Below are positions 36,720 to 49,935 of a stretch of 64,000 nucleotides of DNA, one piece after another (the stretch's first letter is position 1; each line of letters begins with the position of its first letter). Source of the DNA: Albifimbria verrucaria. Taxonomy: Eukaryota; Ascomycota; Sordariomycetes; Hypocreales; Stachybotryaceae. The translations under genes were made by a program, and so were the position numbers. A model generated the notes under the pieces. The model saw only the letters and a list, made by a program, of their open reading frames with translations, ran no database searches and had not been told where the DNA came from. The stretch spans positions 4,216,001-4,280,000 of the forward strand of contig JAHREC010000009.1 in NCBI GenBank assembly GCA_020081605.1, read 5' to 3'.

Positions 36720-39649
36720 AATCGCAGGGCCGGCCTGCCTGGACAAACAAGGACGAGGATGATGGGCGACGAGGTCATGAGGCCACCTGCTCCTTTGGAT
36801 TGTGTGGTACAAAGTAGTGTATTTGATATTACTCCTCATGACAATTACCGTTATATGCCCGGGTCCCTCTTAAACAATCGGGCCAAATGAATTCCCCGAG
36901 CAAGTTTCCGCTCGTATCCGCAGCCCGTCACAAGTGCCTTTCTTAGTACGATATTGGTAGCACCAGTCTTAAGTACTGGTGAACCTACTTAGGCTCGCAA
37001 GGCTCGCTATCAAGTAGGTACCTACCCACCAAGGTACCCAAGGTATAGAACAGGAGATACAGGGGAATGCAGTGGTACCTTGTCACAGTGCCTCCGTTTG
37101 CCGTGCGCCAATGTACCTGGTGATCAAGGCTCAACCATCTACTTTCTTTCATCGTGAACAAACAAGCCTCTGCCATTTGTATTCAACACTTTTTTCTTTT
37201 CTTCTCTCTCTCCCTCTCCCCAACTTCCTGCTCCTGACCACAACCGGTCCCAACTAAGCGGACCAACTGCAAAGTCATGTCTCACGAAAAAAAAAAAAGA
37301 GGGGTTTCTGATCCTGTCTGCACAAGTCGCAGATGAGGCTGGAGACGAAAAAACCTTGGCACGACCTGCCGAGACAGGCAACCCAAGAGAGCGGACTTAA
37401 GCAGCCCATGATAAGCAGGGTCCGTCTGTTGTTTTTGCAAAGGTCTCCTCGCGGTTGCATTCTCATCTCGCAGTGTCCGTACAAGTCAGCCCGGTGAGCA
37501 CCAGAAATCATGGCAGCATCTCCGCCGTCAAACACGTATCGTCGGAGCAGAACCAGACGGAACCGTTTTCTGGGCGAAGGAAGCATCGGAGCGCAGGTAC
37601 AAAAGCTATAGCGACATCGTGATAAGGTGGGATTTCCTGGATCCGCCATGCTCCGACAATTGCATCAGGCGCTGGGATCGAATTGTCGTCACCAGATCGA
37701 GCTTTTCGCAATCTCTCCCGGTGGGGGCCGGGGTGATACCATGGTCAATAGTCCAGTTCCCAAGCCTGGCCGGGCTCAAAATCAAGGCACGGCCAAATGA
37801 ACTTATCCACAGCCTCGCATATCTATAATGGCTGCCAATTGGCTTCTTCCAGATGGCTGACATCGGCCATTCTCTGACTTCGTTGAGCGTCTGTGTTGTT
37901 CGTTCACCGGCTCGAAACCTCCGGGCCCTTCGTTGACTGTGCTGTGCGCCCATTTTCCTGAATTGCACCCCGTGTCGTTCTCCTGAATAGACCATACTTT
38001 GCATACCCACGAATCCAAGGTTTGGGCTATCCTCAACATGCTGCTAAAAATCAGGGTTTCCGTGCCGTGTCCCAAATCCCATCACGAGCCCATCCGCAAA
38101 CGCTCCCTCCCACCTCCGACATTATTCTCCGACGCAAACGTGCAGCCACGTCGACGCAACCGGTTTTGGCCACCCACGCTTCTGTGTGTGGCTTGGTAGA
38201 TCAATTGACCTCGTTGGAGACGCAAGTCTCTGCTCAAAGCCAAACGTTAACTAAGCTTATCATGTCTCGCCACGAGCTCTCGCGAGAACGATGCACAGCT
38301 CTTCTTCCCAGAGCGCGGGGAAGCAAATGACTTTGGTGGCTTGTGCCTCCTCATTCAATTAATCTAAATGATGGGACGTGCACTTCCCTTACCCCAAGCT
38401 GCATGCGCTGCTGTGCCGGGATGGCCTGGCTTGGCCTGGGCTTTGCCAACATCTGCATCTGCATATGGCTAACGTTCGGGTACAGATACAGTTTGAGCCG
38501 TCTGATTGCTTTGCATCGCACACGGTGCTTTGGGGAATCATGACTTCGGCCACAATTCTTGAGCCCGTCGGAATGTGCCATGATCTACGCCGCATAGCCT
38601 GCCGAAGGGGCTTTTGGAAATGAGAAAAATGTAACTGCATGTCGATCAGGTTCAAGCTCCCGAATGCGGATTATGAGACGGAGCCTCACCCCAGCGCATG
38701 TTCGTACCACCACTGTGCGTCACTGGGTCGAGCGTTCCGCCCATGACAGCGGCCGATGTCGCTCATCGCCAGCGCATCACGCTCGGTAAGCGAACCGATC
38801 TCATGACGGCCTGGGACAACCGAAATGTAAACGCGAGGAAGTGCCCGAGGCTTCATTTACGAAGGTTTGCGGATCCGTTTCAGCGACGGCGATCCTCATG
38901 ACAAGGAACATCCATGAATAAGCCTGTGGGGGTCCGAAGCTTGATGCGTCATGTCCTGTCGAGCTGCGATGCCAGCTCACTCAGAAGCATAACGTGCAGG
39001 GAATCACAAGCCCTTCCACGCAAGCATTGGCGCGCAGCCGTCGTTTCGATCTACCATTGAGATCGTCAATGTGGTTAAGCGATGCCGTTGAGCGGTGCAC
39101 GGTGCGCAGGTGAGCATGTGAAACAAACGGACTGCCTGGATGACATCAGGATTGATTTCTTGCTTGACTAATTTTTCCATATGACTAGAGCTGTTGGGAC
39201 CGGCCTCTCGGTCTCTCAACGCTTTCCGGTCTGTGGGAGAGAAGACATGTTTGATGCTATGAGCTCATTGTTCGCGTGCATTGGCGATTGTAGAGATCAC
39301 GAAACGGTTTAGGGCACGAGCGTCCTCGTGTCATGTTTTAGGAATATCATGCCAACTAAGCTGGCCAGTGTCTTTTCGACACCAATCAAGCATTGCGCAT
39401 GTTTTACTTGAACAGACAATCTGATAACTGGTCACACGACGATGCGTAAGTATGATGCAATGGGTAAACTAAAGAAGAGTAGGCATGGCGGCATGAAGTT
39501 CATGTTGTGATGGATAATCCGAGATATCAATTTCTTTTCTTTTTTTCTCTTTTTTGAACAAAATACAGTGCTGTAGTAGAACGGTTTAGTTTCGATATGA
39601 AAATGTCCAGGGTAGCCTCCAACATGCCGTGCTGGACCAGCTATAGACA

Positions 39650-40069
39650 TTACCTTCCGATGACACTGACACAGCCGTCCTTACCAATCCAAACCTCGTG
39701 CAAGCGTCCGATGCCGATGTCGACTCGCTCTCCAGGGCCGTAGCTCCGTTTGCCTGCCTCCTTTTCGTCATGGAACAAGACAGTCATCTCGCCTTCGAGG
39801 ACAAGGTGAGCGGAGAGGTCATCATGCGCATGCGGGGAGTAGTAGCTGTTGCTGTGACGAGCCCCGTGTGTCAGTTGACCGAGCATTGTGGTAGCTGCCT
39901 GATGGCTTATGACGACGGAGCAATCAATGTAAAGTGAGGCGGGGGTCATGTCATATCTAACTGGGGATGAATTCGAGCTGAATGCACGCAAGACTTACGG
40001 CTCGTCAGTCCAGGTGACGACTTGGTCGAAGCCCCAGGAGCGGACCTGGTCCTCATGTTCGGTGGCCAT
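39650..40069 (-). CDS. Small single-domain cupin
   Basis: Two exons (40069-39999 and 39851-39650) give a 90-residue protein; the first exon (MATEHEDQVRSWGFDQVVTW) is lost if only long open frames are read. The 147-base intron has a GTAAGT donor and CACAG acceptor and splices TWTDEP to NSYYSPHAHDD. The cupin motifs are visible: SPHAHDDLSAHLVLEGEM (metal-binding His residues) and a second one around GIGRLHEVWIG. Small fungal cupins of this type are usually of unknown substrate. It is complete, cytosolic by appearance, and has no signal peptide. An in-frame alternative beginning upstream inside the intron is open but lacks family similarity. Confidence 0.8.
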
Positions 40070-41817
40070 TTCGGGCAGGGGTAGAATGCGTGGAGAGGCG
40101 TAGGAGGGTATCGTACGATTTGGTATCAGTCGGGTATGTGTTATGGGTTGATGACAACTGCCTACCCATCAGGCAGCGAATGGAGTAATCGACATTGGAG
40201 TTTCACACCAAGAAAATGTAAATGTCATTACAACGAACTGGGCTGGGGGCTTGTTCGGACGCGGCCCCACAGCCGCCCGCCTGCGCCTCCGCCTCTCCAC
40301 ACTCTGCCAGCGGATTGAAGCTTCACCGTCCCCACAAAAGCCCGTGTGGCGGTACCCTCCCACGTGTGACCCAATCCCAACCGCGGCCAGAGTGGAGGGA
40401 GGCTTGGGGTCGGAAGCCAGGAACACGTCCCAAAAAGAAAGGAAAGGAGACAAAACAACCCTTAACTCGGTAGTGCCGTGGGTGAGGCTCTGCTCGGAAT
40501 GTCTTGCGCGTTGGATCAGCTGTGAGACGAGGCTGCCACTGTGTGATGAGCTCCAACGTACCTCATTACTGTTACAACCTCTCTCCCTTCCTACCTACTA
40601 GGTACAACGTATGGATCCCTACGGTACTTACTACAGTACCATTTAGAAACTGATCGCCACCAAAAGGGGCCGCACGTCTAAATAAAGCAGCAATAGTCAC
40701 TGCTAGGGCCAATCCCAGGGACGTCATACCGGTCAGCAAAACCACAAGAGATCAGCAAAATCCATATTTTGCACTCTGTCTCACACCCCTTTTTTTGTCC
40801 CCTTCTTCTGTCCTCTCCCCAGACATGCAGCAGTCCGATAAGCGCAGATTCTGAAGAGAGGGGGAACGACGGTATGCAGGCTGCGCCCTGCCACCATGCA
40901 CATTGTCTGCATAGTCCCCGCTGGGGATGAACCCGATTGCATCACCGGCATGGGCAGCTCACGATGCTGAGCCTCCCTCCTGTCTTCGGTCGACGGTTGA
41001 AGAGACCGACTCCTCGGTCGACTGTTTGAGAGACTTGTTGGACATGGTGACTTTTGTGCACTTAATCTAATTGGTGAGCTGGCTATGAGACAAGGCGTCG
41101 ATTGCGCGTCGTGACCCTGGTAATCATTCGAGGAGCATACGCAGCCAATGCAAACAGGCAAATCTCCATGTGCAAAAGTCAACAAGGACTGGCCGTAAGA
41201 AAACAAATGAGCCCAGTCCACCCATTCCATATGTCCCAATCAATGCAAACAATCTCCTCATCAACCCCTGTAAACAGGCCCTGATCCCTTGGGGAGGGGG
41301 AGACTTGGCTATCTGCAACGGACCCATTGCTCACAGCCGACCCGGACCAACCCAGGCCCAAGACCACGCACCTGGCGCTGTTTCCCAACGCCCGACCCTG
41401 GTCGGCACAACTCCCGCTCGTGTTCTGCTCTCTTTTCTCCAACGCGCCGGGCGAGCAGGGCGAACCAGAACCCACCCCTCTGGTGACCCTTAGGGCTGTG
41501 CTTCCCCTGCGCTGCAGCCACCCAAGCAGCCAGCGCTGCGCAGCCCCTGCAAAAAAACCCACCCAACTGGATAGGAACGCTTGCTTGGCTCTCTGGGTAC
41601 ATTGGCTCTCCTCAGCTTGCGACCACCTCGGTAGGTACTGCGTCGCGACGGGTTCAGTACCGTAGGTGCAGAAGGTACCTTGGTCGCAGCAGCCAGACAC
41701 TCTTCAAAAGAGGCTCTGCCGACCACCAGCCAACGCGCCCTAGACCCAAAACGGACCAAGGTCGTTTGTCACTGCCCACCTCTCGCTGGGTTTGCGCTTC
41801 TATCAACCCCATAATAA

Positions 41818-41852
41818 CAGGCTCAGGCACAGGCACAGGTACAGGCATAGGT
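41818..41852. repeat. CAGGCA-like hexanucleotide repeat
   Basis: About five imperfect copies of a CAGGCA/CAGGTA unit. Confidence 0.7.
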
Positions 41853-41938
41853 ACTGCAAACTGCGGCGCTACAGCACTAAGTTGCTTGGTACTATCCTCC
41901 GTACTCTGTACCTACCTACCTCCTACTAAGGTACCTAC

Positions 41939-41960
41939 ACTCACTCACTCACTCACTCAC
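41939..41960. repeat. TCAC tetranucleotide microsatellite
   Basis: Five tandem TCAC units in the presumed leader of the phospholipase C gene. Confidence 0.8.
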
Positions 41961-42370
41961 CTCAGCTCTGGCCTTGCCTGGGCCCTGGTCTTGTCTTATC
42001 CCGTCTGTCACCTGTCAGCCGTTTTTCGTCTTTCCTTTTTTCCTTCTTCTGACAGGCACTCCTCTTCCTCGTTCTCCTCGTCCACCATTCCTCCGCCTCT
42101 GGACGACGTCAAGCCTGTCCCTTTTCCCGAACCAAAGGCATTTCTCCACGCCTGGTTTGGCCACCGACTACTTACGTCCTCCTCACCCCTCCGAGTAGTT
42201 TGATCTGCCGCATGTCTCACCCACTGTCGTGGTGCGGCTGACGTGCGGTTGCGGCCCCGATGACACCCCTCCAGCGGCACCTCTGAAATATTTCTTCGTC
42301 TCTCGCGAAATAACGACATCTTCCTCTGCCCCTTCACTTACCTGCGCTTCTTGCCGCCTCGCCAATCTCA

Positions 42371-44839
42371 ATGTCGCTGTCATGCGGTCTCTTCGTAAGT
42401 CTCTCTCACCCACCAACCTACCCACTTACCTACCTCTGCTTACTGACTGTTTCTCTTTGCAGCAGCGCTGGCGACGACAACCTGACGACCAGGCCCGCCA
42501 GCCTGGCGAGAGACGACGACGTGTCCGCACTATGTCCATCTTTGTCAACTCCAACTCCGAGTCTAAGAATGCGCTTGGCCAGCTCATCGGCTTAAGCGTC
42601 TTCATGTCGCCCAAGCCTAATCAATGGAAGGAAAAGGCAGTCACCGACGAATCGCCCGACGGTAGTTTGTCCAAGTATCCCGGTCTCAGCCCAGGACTCA
42701 GCACCGACATGCAAAGCACCCTCCAGCGAATCTACGACGACCTGCGCGGCAACGAGCCCACCCTATCAAGAGCCAAGCTAGTGCAGTTTCTTAAGGATAC
42801 CCAGCATGAATCCAACATACATGACGAGCTACGGTCCGAACAGTTCAAGGATGGATACAGCTCGGGCGAGTTTCTCTGGGTTTGGCTGAAGGAATACAGC
42901 CCAGATGCTGTGAAGCTCCCGTCAACGCCAAAGGACCTGTCTAAGCCTCTTACCAACTATTTCATCAACAGCAGCCATAACACATACTTGGTTGGCAACC
43001 AATTGGCATCAATCAGCTCTCCTGAGGCTTACCGAAATGTGCGTCTCTTCTTGATCCGCTGTTGAATGACACCGTACTGAACCCACCTCTCTAGGTTTTG
43101 TCCCGAGGCTGTCGCTGCATTGAGATCGACGTCTGGAATGGCGACGCCGTCATTCCCACAACCAGGTCAAAGTCACCTAAGCGAGACCATAGCCGTGGCC
43201 TCTCGGGCAGCTCCTTCCCCAACGTAGCATCAACTGTGATCGACACGGTTGAAGACACAGTCGACGCCGCCCGAGCCTACTTTGGTGAAAAGGCGCCCTC
43301 ACACTCGCGCAGCCCTAGCTCCAACAGCCGTGTCATGACCGACGGGCTCAGCCCCAGGTCAGCCGAGTTCGCATTGGACACTAGGGAATCATCTGACAGG
43401 CTAGATGTCTCTCGTGCTCGGACTCGTTCGCGCCAGCAGCTGCCCAAGGGCGAACCCATCGTCACCCATGGTTGGACTTTGACGGCCCCTTGTGGCTTTC
43501 GTGAAGTGTGCGTTGCCATTGGGGAGTCTGCGTTCAAGGATAATGATTTGCCCATCATCATTAGTCTCGAGATCCATGCGGACCCAGATCAGCAGGAGGT
43601 CATGGTGAAAATCATGAAGGAGGTTTGGCAGGATAAACTTCTATCCGAACAGTTGGAAGGATGCGATCCAAGATTCAGAGTACCAAAGCTTGAGCAACTG
43701 CGCAACAAGATTCTGGTCAAGGTGAAGAGGGCACCATCAACAATCGTCGCAACATCTGACCCGTCTTCGTTGCCGGCTGTTTTCGGTGTGGACGAAGACG
43801 CATCTGGCTCTGAAGATGAACGTCCCCTCCTGGCCCCCAAGTCACCTTCCAAGCTCGGAAGCCAGCCTGAAAAGGCGCGTAGAGTACCCATTTGCAAGAA
43901 CCTCAGCGACCTTGCCGTGTATACACGAAGCGAGCATTTCCACGCCTTGGATACTCCAGCGGCCAAGAAGCCTACGCATATCTTTTCGATCAACGAGAAC
44001 AGAATTTTGGAGCTCAATGCCAAGAACCACCAAGAGGTCTTCTCACATAACAAGAGTTACTTTATGAGAGCCTTCCCGGCTGGTCGCCGTATTGACAGTT
44101 CTAATCCAGATCCAAGTTTGTTCTGGCGGAAGGGTGTCCAAATGGTGGCTATGAATTGGCAGTACATGGACGAGTTTATGATGCTCAATGAGGCCATGTT
44201 CGCAGGTGAGAAAGGTTGGGTACTGAAACCGCCGGGTTACCAAAGTACCGACAAGGCCAGTATCACGCAAGAGCTGGCTGCACCGGCTCGCAAGTTGGAC
44301 TTGACCATCACCATATACGCTGGCCAGCACATCCCTCTGGATGGCGACGACGCCCATTCCGATAGTTCACGGGCTGCCAGTGCACTTCGGCCCTTGGTCA
44401 AGGCAGATCTCCATGTAGAGAAACGCGAAGCTTCAGACAAGGACGGGCAGGGCCAAGATCACAGATACAAGCAACGTACAGATGCCCGGAAGACTGATCA
44501 CCCCAGTTGGGGTCCTAATGGCGCGGTGCTCAAATTTAGCAACATCCCTAACGTTGTGGAGGAGTTCTGCTTTCTCAGGTATGTCACCACCTCCTTTGAC
44601 TAAGGAAACACCTCTCTAGTCTCATCGTCAAATCGTCTATCGGTCAATCGCTAACTCAAATCAGGCTCAGAATCGAGGACGAAGCAAGGTCTGGAATAAT
44701 GAGCTCGCCAACTCTTTGCTGGGCATGCATCCGTCTTGACCGCCTGAGTTCAGGATATCGTCTCATTCGGTTTATGGATTTGAAGGGCAACAAGGTCGAT
44801 GGCAAGCTGCTGGTCAAGATCACAAAGACTTTGCAATAG
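42371..44839 (+). CDS. Phosphoinositide-specific phospholipase C
   Basis: Four exons (42371-42394, 42463-43038, 43095-44578, 44665-44839) sum to 752 residues without frame breaks. An EF-hand-like region precedes the X box, whose two catalytic histidines lie in INSSHNTYL (about residue 179) and IVTHGWTLT (about 324), with [11 protein letters not shown] between. The Y box ([16 protein letters not shown], about 467, through [17 protein letters not shown]) and a C2 domain ([16 protein letters not shown]) follow. It cleaves PIP2 to IP3 and diacylglycerol at the plasma membrane. A ~90-residue Ser/Arg-rich insert splits X. The N-terminus is uncertain: exon 2 reads [17 protein letters not shown] in frame, while the neighbouring frame looks more natural. 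Met 42532 ([10 protein letters not shown]) is an alternative start. Confidence 0.9.
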
Positions 44840-47800
44840 CCTGTTGCTGGCGGCGGATCCTAAACAAGCTTCCAAGCACCAAGAAATCCTTGGTGCTTCA
44901 TCGTCACCAATTTCCATCCAGGTATCTATCGGTCTCTCATATAAAGAGCACCGAGTTTCATAACTTGGTTTTCTCAATGTAGACCAGTCAGTCATCTATG
45001 CCCAGAACGAGTCTGGGATTTACACACCTTGGAGAAGGGTGGCATATCTTCCTCTTTCATTTACATTTGTCATGGAACATATCTCGACACAATAGCAGGG
45101 TCATTGTTGAAGGGATGGCGTGGACTACTTGATTTCATCGTTCAGTTGGCGGTGTGCAAGCAATGGTGATTTGAAGACAGTAGCATGGGCAAGCTTGGCG
45201 TTATTGGCGGAGGTTTTGCTTTTCCAAGGGATAGATTTGTCAATAAGCAAGCGTGTATAGTAGTGGTAGTAGCGCATACTTGACCCATTGGTCAAAGCCG
45301 CAATGCGAAGTTGATGGTGTCGGTGGACCTTTTGAGGCAGCTTTCCTTTGCCCCTTGATTTTGACAAGTCGGTGTGGGTGAATAAGTGAATGAGTGGATG
45401 AGTAGAGTGAGTATCATGGCATGACACCATTCCTGCGACACTGTGATGTCAAGACAATAGACCCTGACCTAAGACCTCTGCCTCGAGGAGAGTCCGCTTC
45501 ATCAACATCCCAGGGTAGCCCTTGGACGGCATGACTTGCATAGCCGTTGTCTCAACACGGCTGAATCCCACTCGTGTCCATACAAGGCAAGCTTGCCTGA
45601 TCTAGAATTGAGAAAAAGCTGAAGTGGCCGCCAGATCGACAAGACAAAGTGCTTTAGGTGTCTGCATTCAATGGCTCTGAGCCAACGGTGGCCCCGTCAA
45701 CCTGGTCCCAGGAACACGGGCTCGGAGATTTAACCACAAGTGTTGAGGGGACAAGAGAGACTGGGCTTGAACTGCCCAGCTGAAGGTGAGACGAATCAGC
45801 CTCAACTGCTTGGCACTGATCTTCGTACGAGTTCTGCAACCTGTCTGGGTGCATTTATCTCGGCATCATATTGTTCGAGCTGTTTTTTCTTTTTTCCCAA
45901 AGACTTCCTAGTTACGGACGGGAAAGGCGCCGCAAAGGGCCCAAGCATCCGTAAACCAGAACGTCGTCTACTGATTGGAGGATTGTAACTCTCAACGCAA
46001 TGCTGTTCCAGGCAAACTTACCAAAGAGGTAGGAAAGCCGTAGGCTCGAGACCGCGGGAAATCTTTGCATGTAACCATACTCATAGCTCCTGTAACAGTC
46101 ATCTGACTAAAAGAAAAGAACATATCCCGGATTCTGTCTTTCAAAGCAGATGACTGCATGAAAGGGGCGCTCGTTTCTGCACAGCTCAAATGAGCATGAG
46201 AAACAACGCATCAAGTCAAGGCCACTGGCAAGGTTACCAAGCTAGTCAGAAGCCACGCATATGCACTGACTCCATTCAGAAGCCGGTAAATTATGTATTC
46301 GCAAGTTGGAACTCGAGTATTCCCGCTTCACTGTTTGCCGGGCAGAACAGCCCATGATCTAGGACCTGGGATTCGTAGAGAGCCAAGAGAGTACGGAGTA
46401 TGGTTGACACATGTATTGCGTCTCTATCAAGGAAGATCCTTGAATGGATGCTGAATTATGCACCAACAGATGGACAGACTCTTGGACTTGGGGACATTGT
46501 GTATCCATGTTGAAGGCAGTCTTGGTTGTAGGACCGATTTAGTTAGTGACAGACAGAGGGGCTGGGGTCCAGGACCCTGCAGAGAAACAGGGCATCATGA
46601 CGGCAGTGTAATCTGGCGAAAGCTACGGACGGTTGGAGTCCGAGTGCCGAACAGACCCAACATCTGGACCCAAAGCCTTTGTGGGGACTTGATACGAGCT
46701 AATCGTACATGACCCCAGACACTCCTCGTTCGAGACTTGTCTGGATTAGACAGGGCTGATGGCGAGTATCGTTTGCCTATGCTCTGCGGCCTTATTCCAT
46801 CATCATTGGTAAGCTGAAGTGCCGAAAGATGGGACTTTATGACGTTGAAATATCGTCACTCTTACCATCGCCAAGGATTCTGCTCGGTGCTACTCTACAA
46901 CGGGTGTAGCGTCAAGGGCTGAGAAAGAACAGAACACAGCTAGTGCTTAGCATGTTCAGCCTTTACAGCATTGCAGAATGATAAGAAGCATAGAGCAACG
47001 TGTCTGACCGCGAATGAGAATGTACCGGAGAATCGTCCGATGTCTCTGATTGCTCGCTGATTGGTGATGCCGATCCTGGACAGCGATCTGATAATTACAA
47101 CGTGTATTACAGCACCGAGGGTGATGTTTAGGACTGTGATGAACCGAGCCCCTTCCACAACCTTTGTTTTTCCCCTTTGCTAGGTTGATTTGACTACCCC
47201 CTTGGTACTTGAATATGCAGTTGGCTCTTAGCAAGGTGCTTACTCCTGTTCCTGTTTCTGTGGTAGGACAACGGCACGTCATTGCTGTCGGGGTTCTCTG
47301 TGGAACTGTACCTTGTCTTGCACACTGCTTGGTGCCGAATATGCAAAGAAACCTGCCAGTGAGGTAGTCGAATGCGGCATGCCATCCGTTTGGCTTATGA
47401 TGCAGTGGTGCTATCCCATGTACTGCCAGCTATTGCATTCGCCAAGCAAGGCTGGGAGGTATAGAGTTAACGCCCCCAAAAAGCAAACCTAGCTGCTGCA
47501 AAGAGTTTGGTTATTGGATAAAATGGAATGTACAGTAACAAGTGATGTCGGCCAACAGCCAGTCGCATCGAAACCATACAGGTCTTTGCGTGGGCACATG
47601 CCGCCATTCACAAGCAATAGTTGTTGCTGTTAAGATTCCAAGAGATACATCATGCCATGACACTTAGAGGTAACCAATAGACGTTGCATTTCTGTCACGG
47701 GTCGTTCCACCACTGCGGAACCACTCCACCTCCACTCCATCCCTATCGCCATCCCCCTTCAACTTCGGTGCGAGACACGACACGGGCAGCCATTCAGCTA

Positions 47801-47870
47801 GGCAGGCCCTTTTGCTGCAGGTAGCACGGACGGCTATCCAAGTCATCTCCCGGGCGGAAGCAGCAATAAC

Positions 47871-47902
47871 AGCCGCCGCCGCCGCCGCAGCAGCAGCAGC
47901 AG
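47871..47902. repeat. CCG/CAG trinucleotide microsatellite
   Basis: About five CCG units running into five CAG units. Not in a supported coding frame. Confidence 0.8.
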
Positions 47903-48239
47903 TCCTAGACCGCCCTAGACCTGGCAGTTGATGGACATGGTATATTGGACCAAGCCAAGAGTGGCCCCGGAGATGGTTCGTCTTGGGGGTTCTCGCTGGT
48001 GCCCGAAGAAAATAGCAAGTGCCTGCAACTCCACACGGGGCGATTTGAATCCTGTGCGAGGATATGGGAATTCAGATGGACCACGTGGGCTGGTACCTCG
48101 AGGGAAGTCGTGTTTCCGTGCCTCGTTTCGCACGCTGAGTGACGGGAGAGAAACGTGGTACCCGTGGCACGACGGTAGCGTCATGTATCCTGTCAAACGG
48201 CCGTGTACCGCGGTAGGGCCAAGCAGGTAGGCAGACATG

Positions 48240-48275
48240 CGGACAGGCAGGCAGGCAGGCAAGCAGGCAGGCAGG
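48240..48275. repeat. AGGC tetranucleotide microsatellite
   Basis: About eight AGGC/AAGC units, within a GC-rich gene-poor stretch. Confidence 0.8.
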
Positions 48276-49935
48276 CCGGCCGTGGCTAGATCAAGCCCGT
48301 GAGGGGATGTGCAGGTGACGTTGCCACACCCTGGCCTATTGCTGTGGATGGCCGGCGCCAAATCCAACGTGCCGATGAAAGGGCGGCGGCTGAAGCAGGC
48401 TGGCCGAGTTGACAGGCGACGGATAAGTAGTAGGTCGGTCGGTAGGTACTAAGTTCGGTACCGTAGCCATGTGAGCTCAGGTGGATGCATTAACAGCCTG
48501 CAGTTACTAGCACCTACCAATATTGCACGCCTTATCGTGACTTCCTTTCACATACCATATTCTTGGGGCAGGTACTATTATCCCTCTGGGGAAAGAAGCA
48601 GAGACACGAAGGAAGAGCGGACGGAGCAAATGAACGATTCCAAGTGGACATGCCATCATTCCTTATTCTTTTTTTATATATATTCATAACGCCCTACCTA
48701 TGGTAACATATCACGTACATTGACTCATCCACACAGGCAGTAGTCCTTTACAATCATCACAAAGAGCAACACAACGCAAATCTCGAGCGTTTGTGAATAA
48801 CTCCACCACCTGCGGCCATCGATATTCTTTCCTTCTGCGACTGGCACACCACCTCTCCCCTCTCACCCCTTCAGCCGAGATTCTGTCCCTCTTGGCGTCG
48901 ACCTGGACTAAACTGGGTGGGCTCTCCGATCAGCTAGTTGCCGTCTTTCACAAGGATTTGTGCTTCGATTCAGCCCTTGCCGCTGCCCTGCCACAGACCT
49001 ATCCTCCTTCCTTCCTTCCTCTCATAATGGCCGAGGTTTGTATCTTGGCTCTAGCGCCTCGTCTACTCGCATCTTGATATCTGCACGCACGTAAGATCTT
49101 GGGCTCGGGGAGGCATCAGCAAGTTCCGGCAAAGACAAGAGGTATGTGCATGTCGTACAAGCTTACGGCTTGCCCTCTCAAACCCTCCAGACCCTGCATC
49201 TCACTTCCTCCCCCACCCCTCGACACCCTCTTCAATTGCCATCGGCGACGATCCTGTGAGATGGAGCTCTGAGCCCGCCCTCTGCAGCTGTACCCCTTTG
49301 CTCCAAAGCGTCTTGCCTACCTGTCCGCGGGAGGAGCCTGCGCTGCCGCGACTGGAGATGCACCCCAATTGCCCATGGGTGCTTCCCACAAGAGTCCCCA
49401 AGATCCACGTATTCGATGTTGCACTCATCGAGGAGTGGCGCTGGCCCTCCTGGTCAAAGCCAACGCGAATGGGCGCCCATCGGTCTCACAGGCTTGTGGT
49501 TTCGTCCGACAAAGACAGGCTTCATCCTGGCTGTATCCTCTCGTCCGCATATGGGCTGCATGCTTCCCATACATTCGTGCTAGAGTCTGCACGGTGCTAC
49601 AGCGGACGTTGAGCAATTGTACTCATGTCAAAGCTGGTCCTGTCGCTCGATAGCCCTTGTTACTCGAAAGCCCATGAATGGCTAGAGCCCCTACGATAGA
49701 ACTATAAATGACGCTCATCTCCCGATCTCCTTCCCCACCATCTCTGAGGATATTGTTGGTCTAGCATCCGCCGATTTTCTCTTTGGGCATCAACTGTACC
49801 TTGCCTGTCCAGTAGGTGTGTGCATTGTGTTCCCCTCCATTATTCTTCTGTTGTTCTGCTTCTTAACGACAATCGCCAACTCTTTTGTCACCCCCATCAT
49901 CTTCTCAAACCACCTGTCATATTGCGGTAGTCCAA

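Larger units (their letters stand above)
35534..39649. other. Intergenic region, 4.1 kb, rich in short repeats
   Basis: Carries the leader of the Ser-rich gene and several simple repeats: AAGTA/AAGCA-type runs 35892-35988, CATGG units 36138-36163, GGTTGACT units 36694-36719, GTAC-rich islands 36630-36690 and 37015-37050, and an A tract 37287-37299. No protein-like frame or RNA gene is seen. Confidence 0.5.
40070..42370. other. Intergenic region with PLC leader
   Basis: About 2.3 kb. The first part is GC-rich and open in several frames on both strands with no consistent protein character. From about 41,800 there is a TCAC run (41939-41960), CAGGCA-like hexamers (41818-41852) and a long pyrimidine-rich tract to about 42,370, typical of a fungal leader before the phospholipase C gene. 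Confidence 0.5.
44840..49935. other. Gene-poor stretch, 5.1 kb
   Basis: No protein-like frame, RNA gene or mobile element is seen. Simple repeats occur at 47871-47902 (CCG then CAG) and 48240-48275 (AGGC). From about 48,830 a strongly pyrimidine-rich tract ends at ATGGCCGAG (49027), directly followed by GTTTGT, which could be a leader and short first exon of the zinc-ribbon gene. Confidence 0.5.

Noticed and set aside
41179..41760. GC-rich frames open on both strands upstream of phospholipase C
   Set aside because: Open frames overlap in several phases with Pro/Arg/Ala bias expected of GC-rich leader DNA; none has a recognisable motif.
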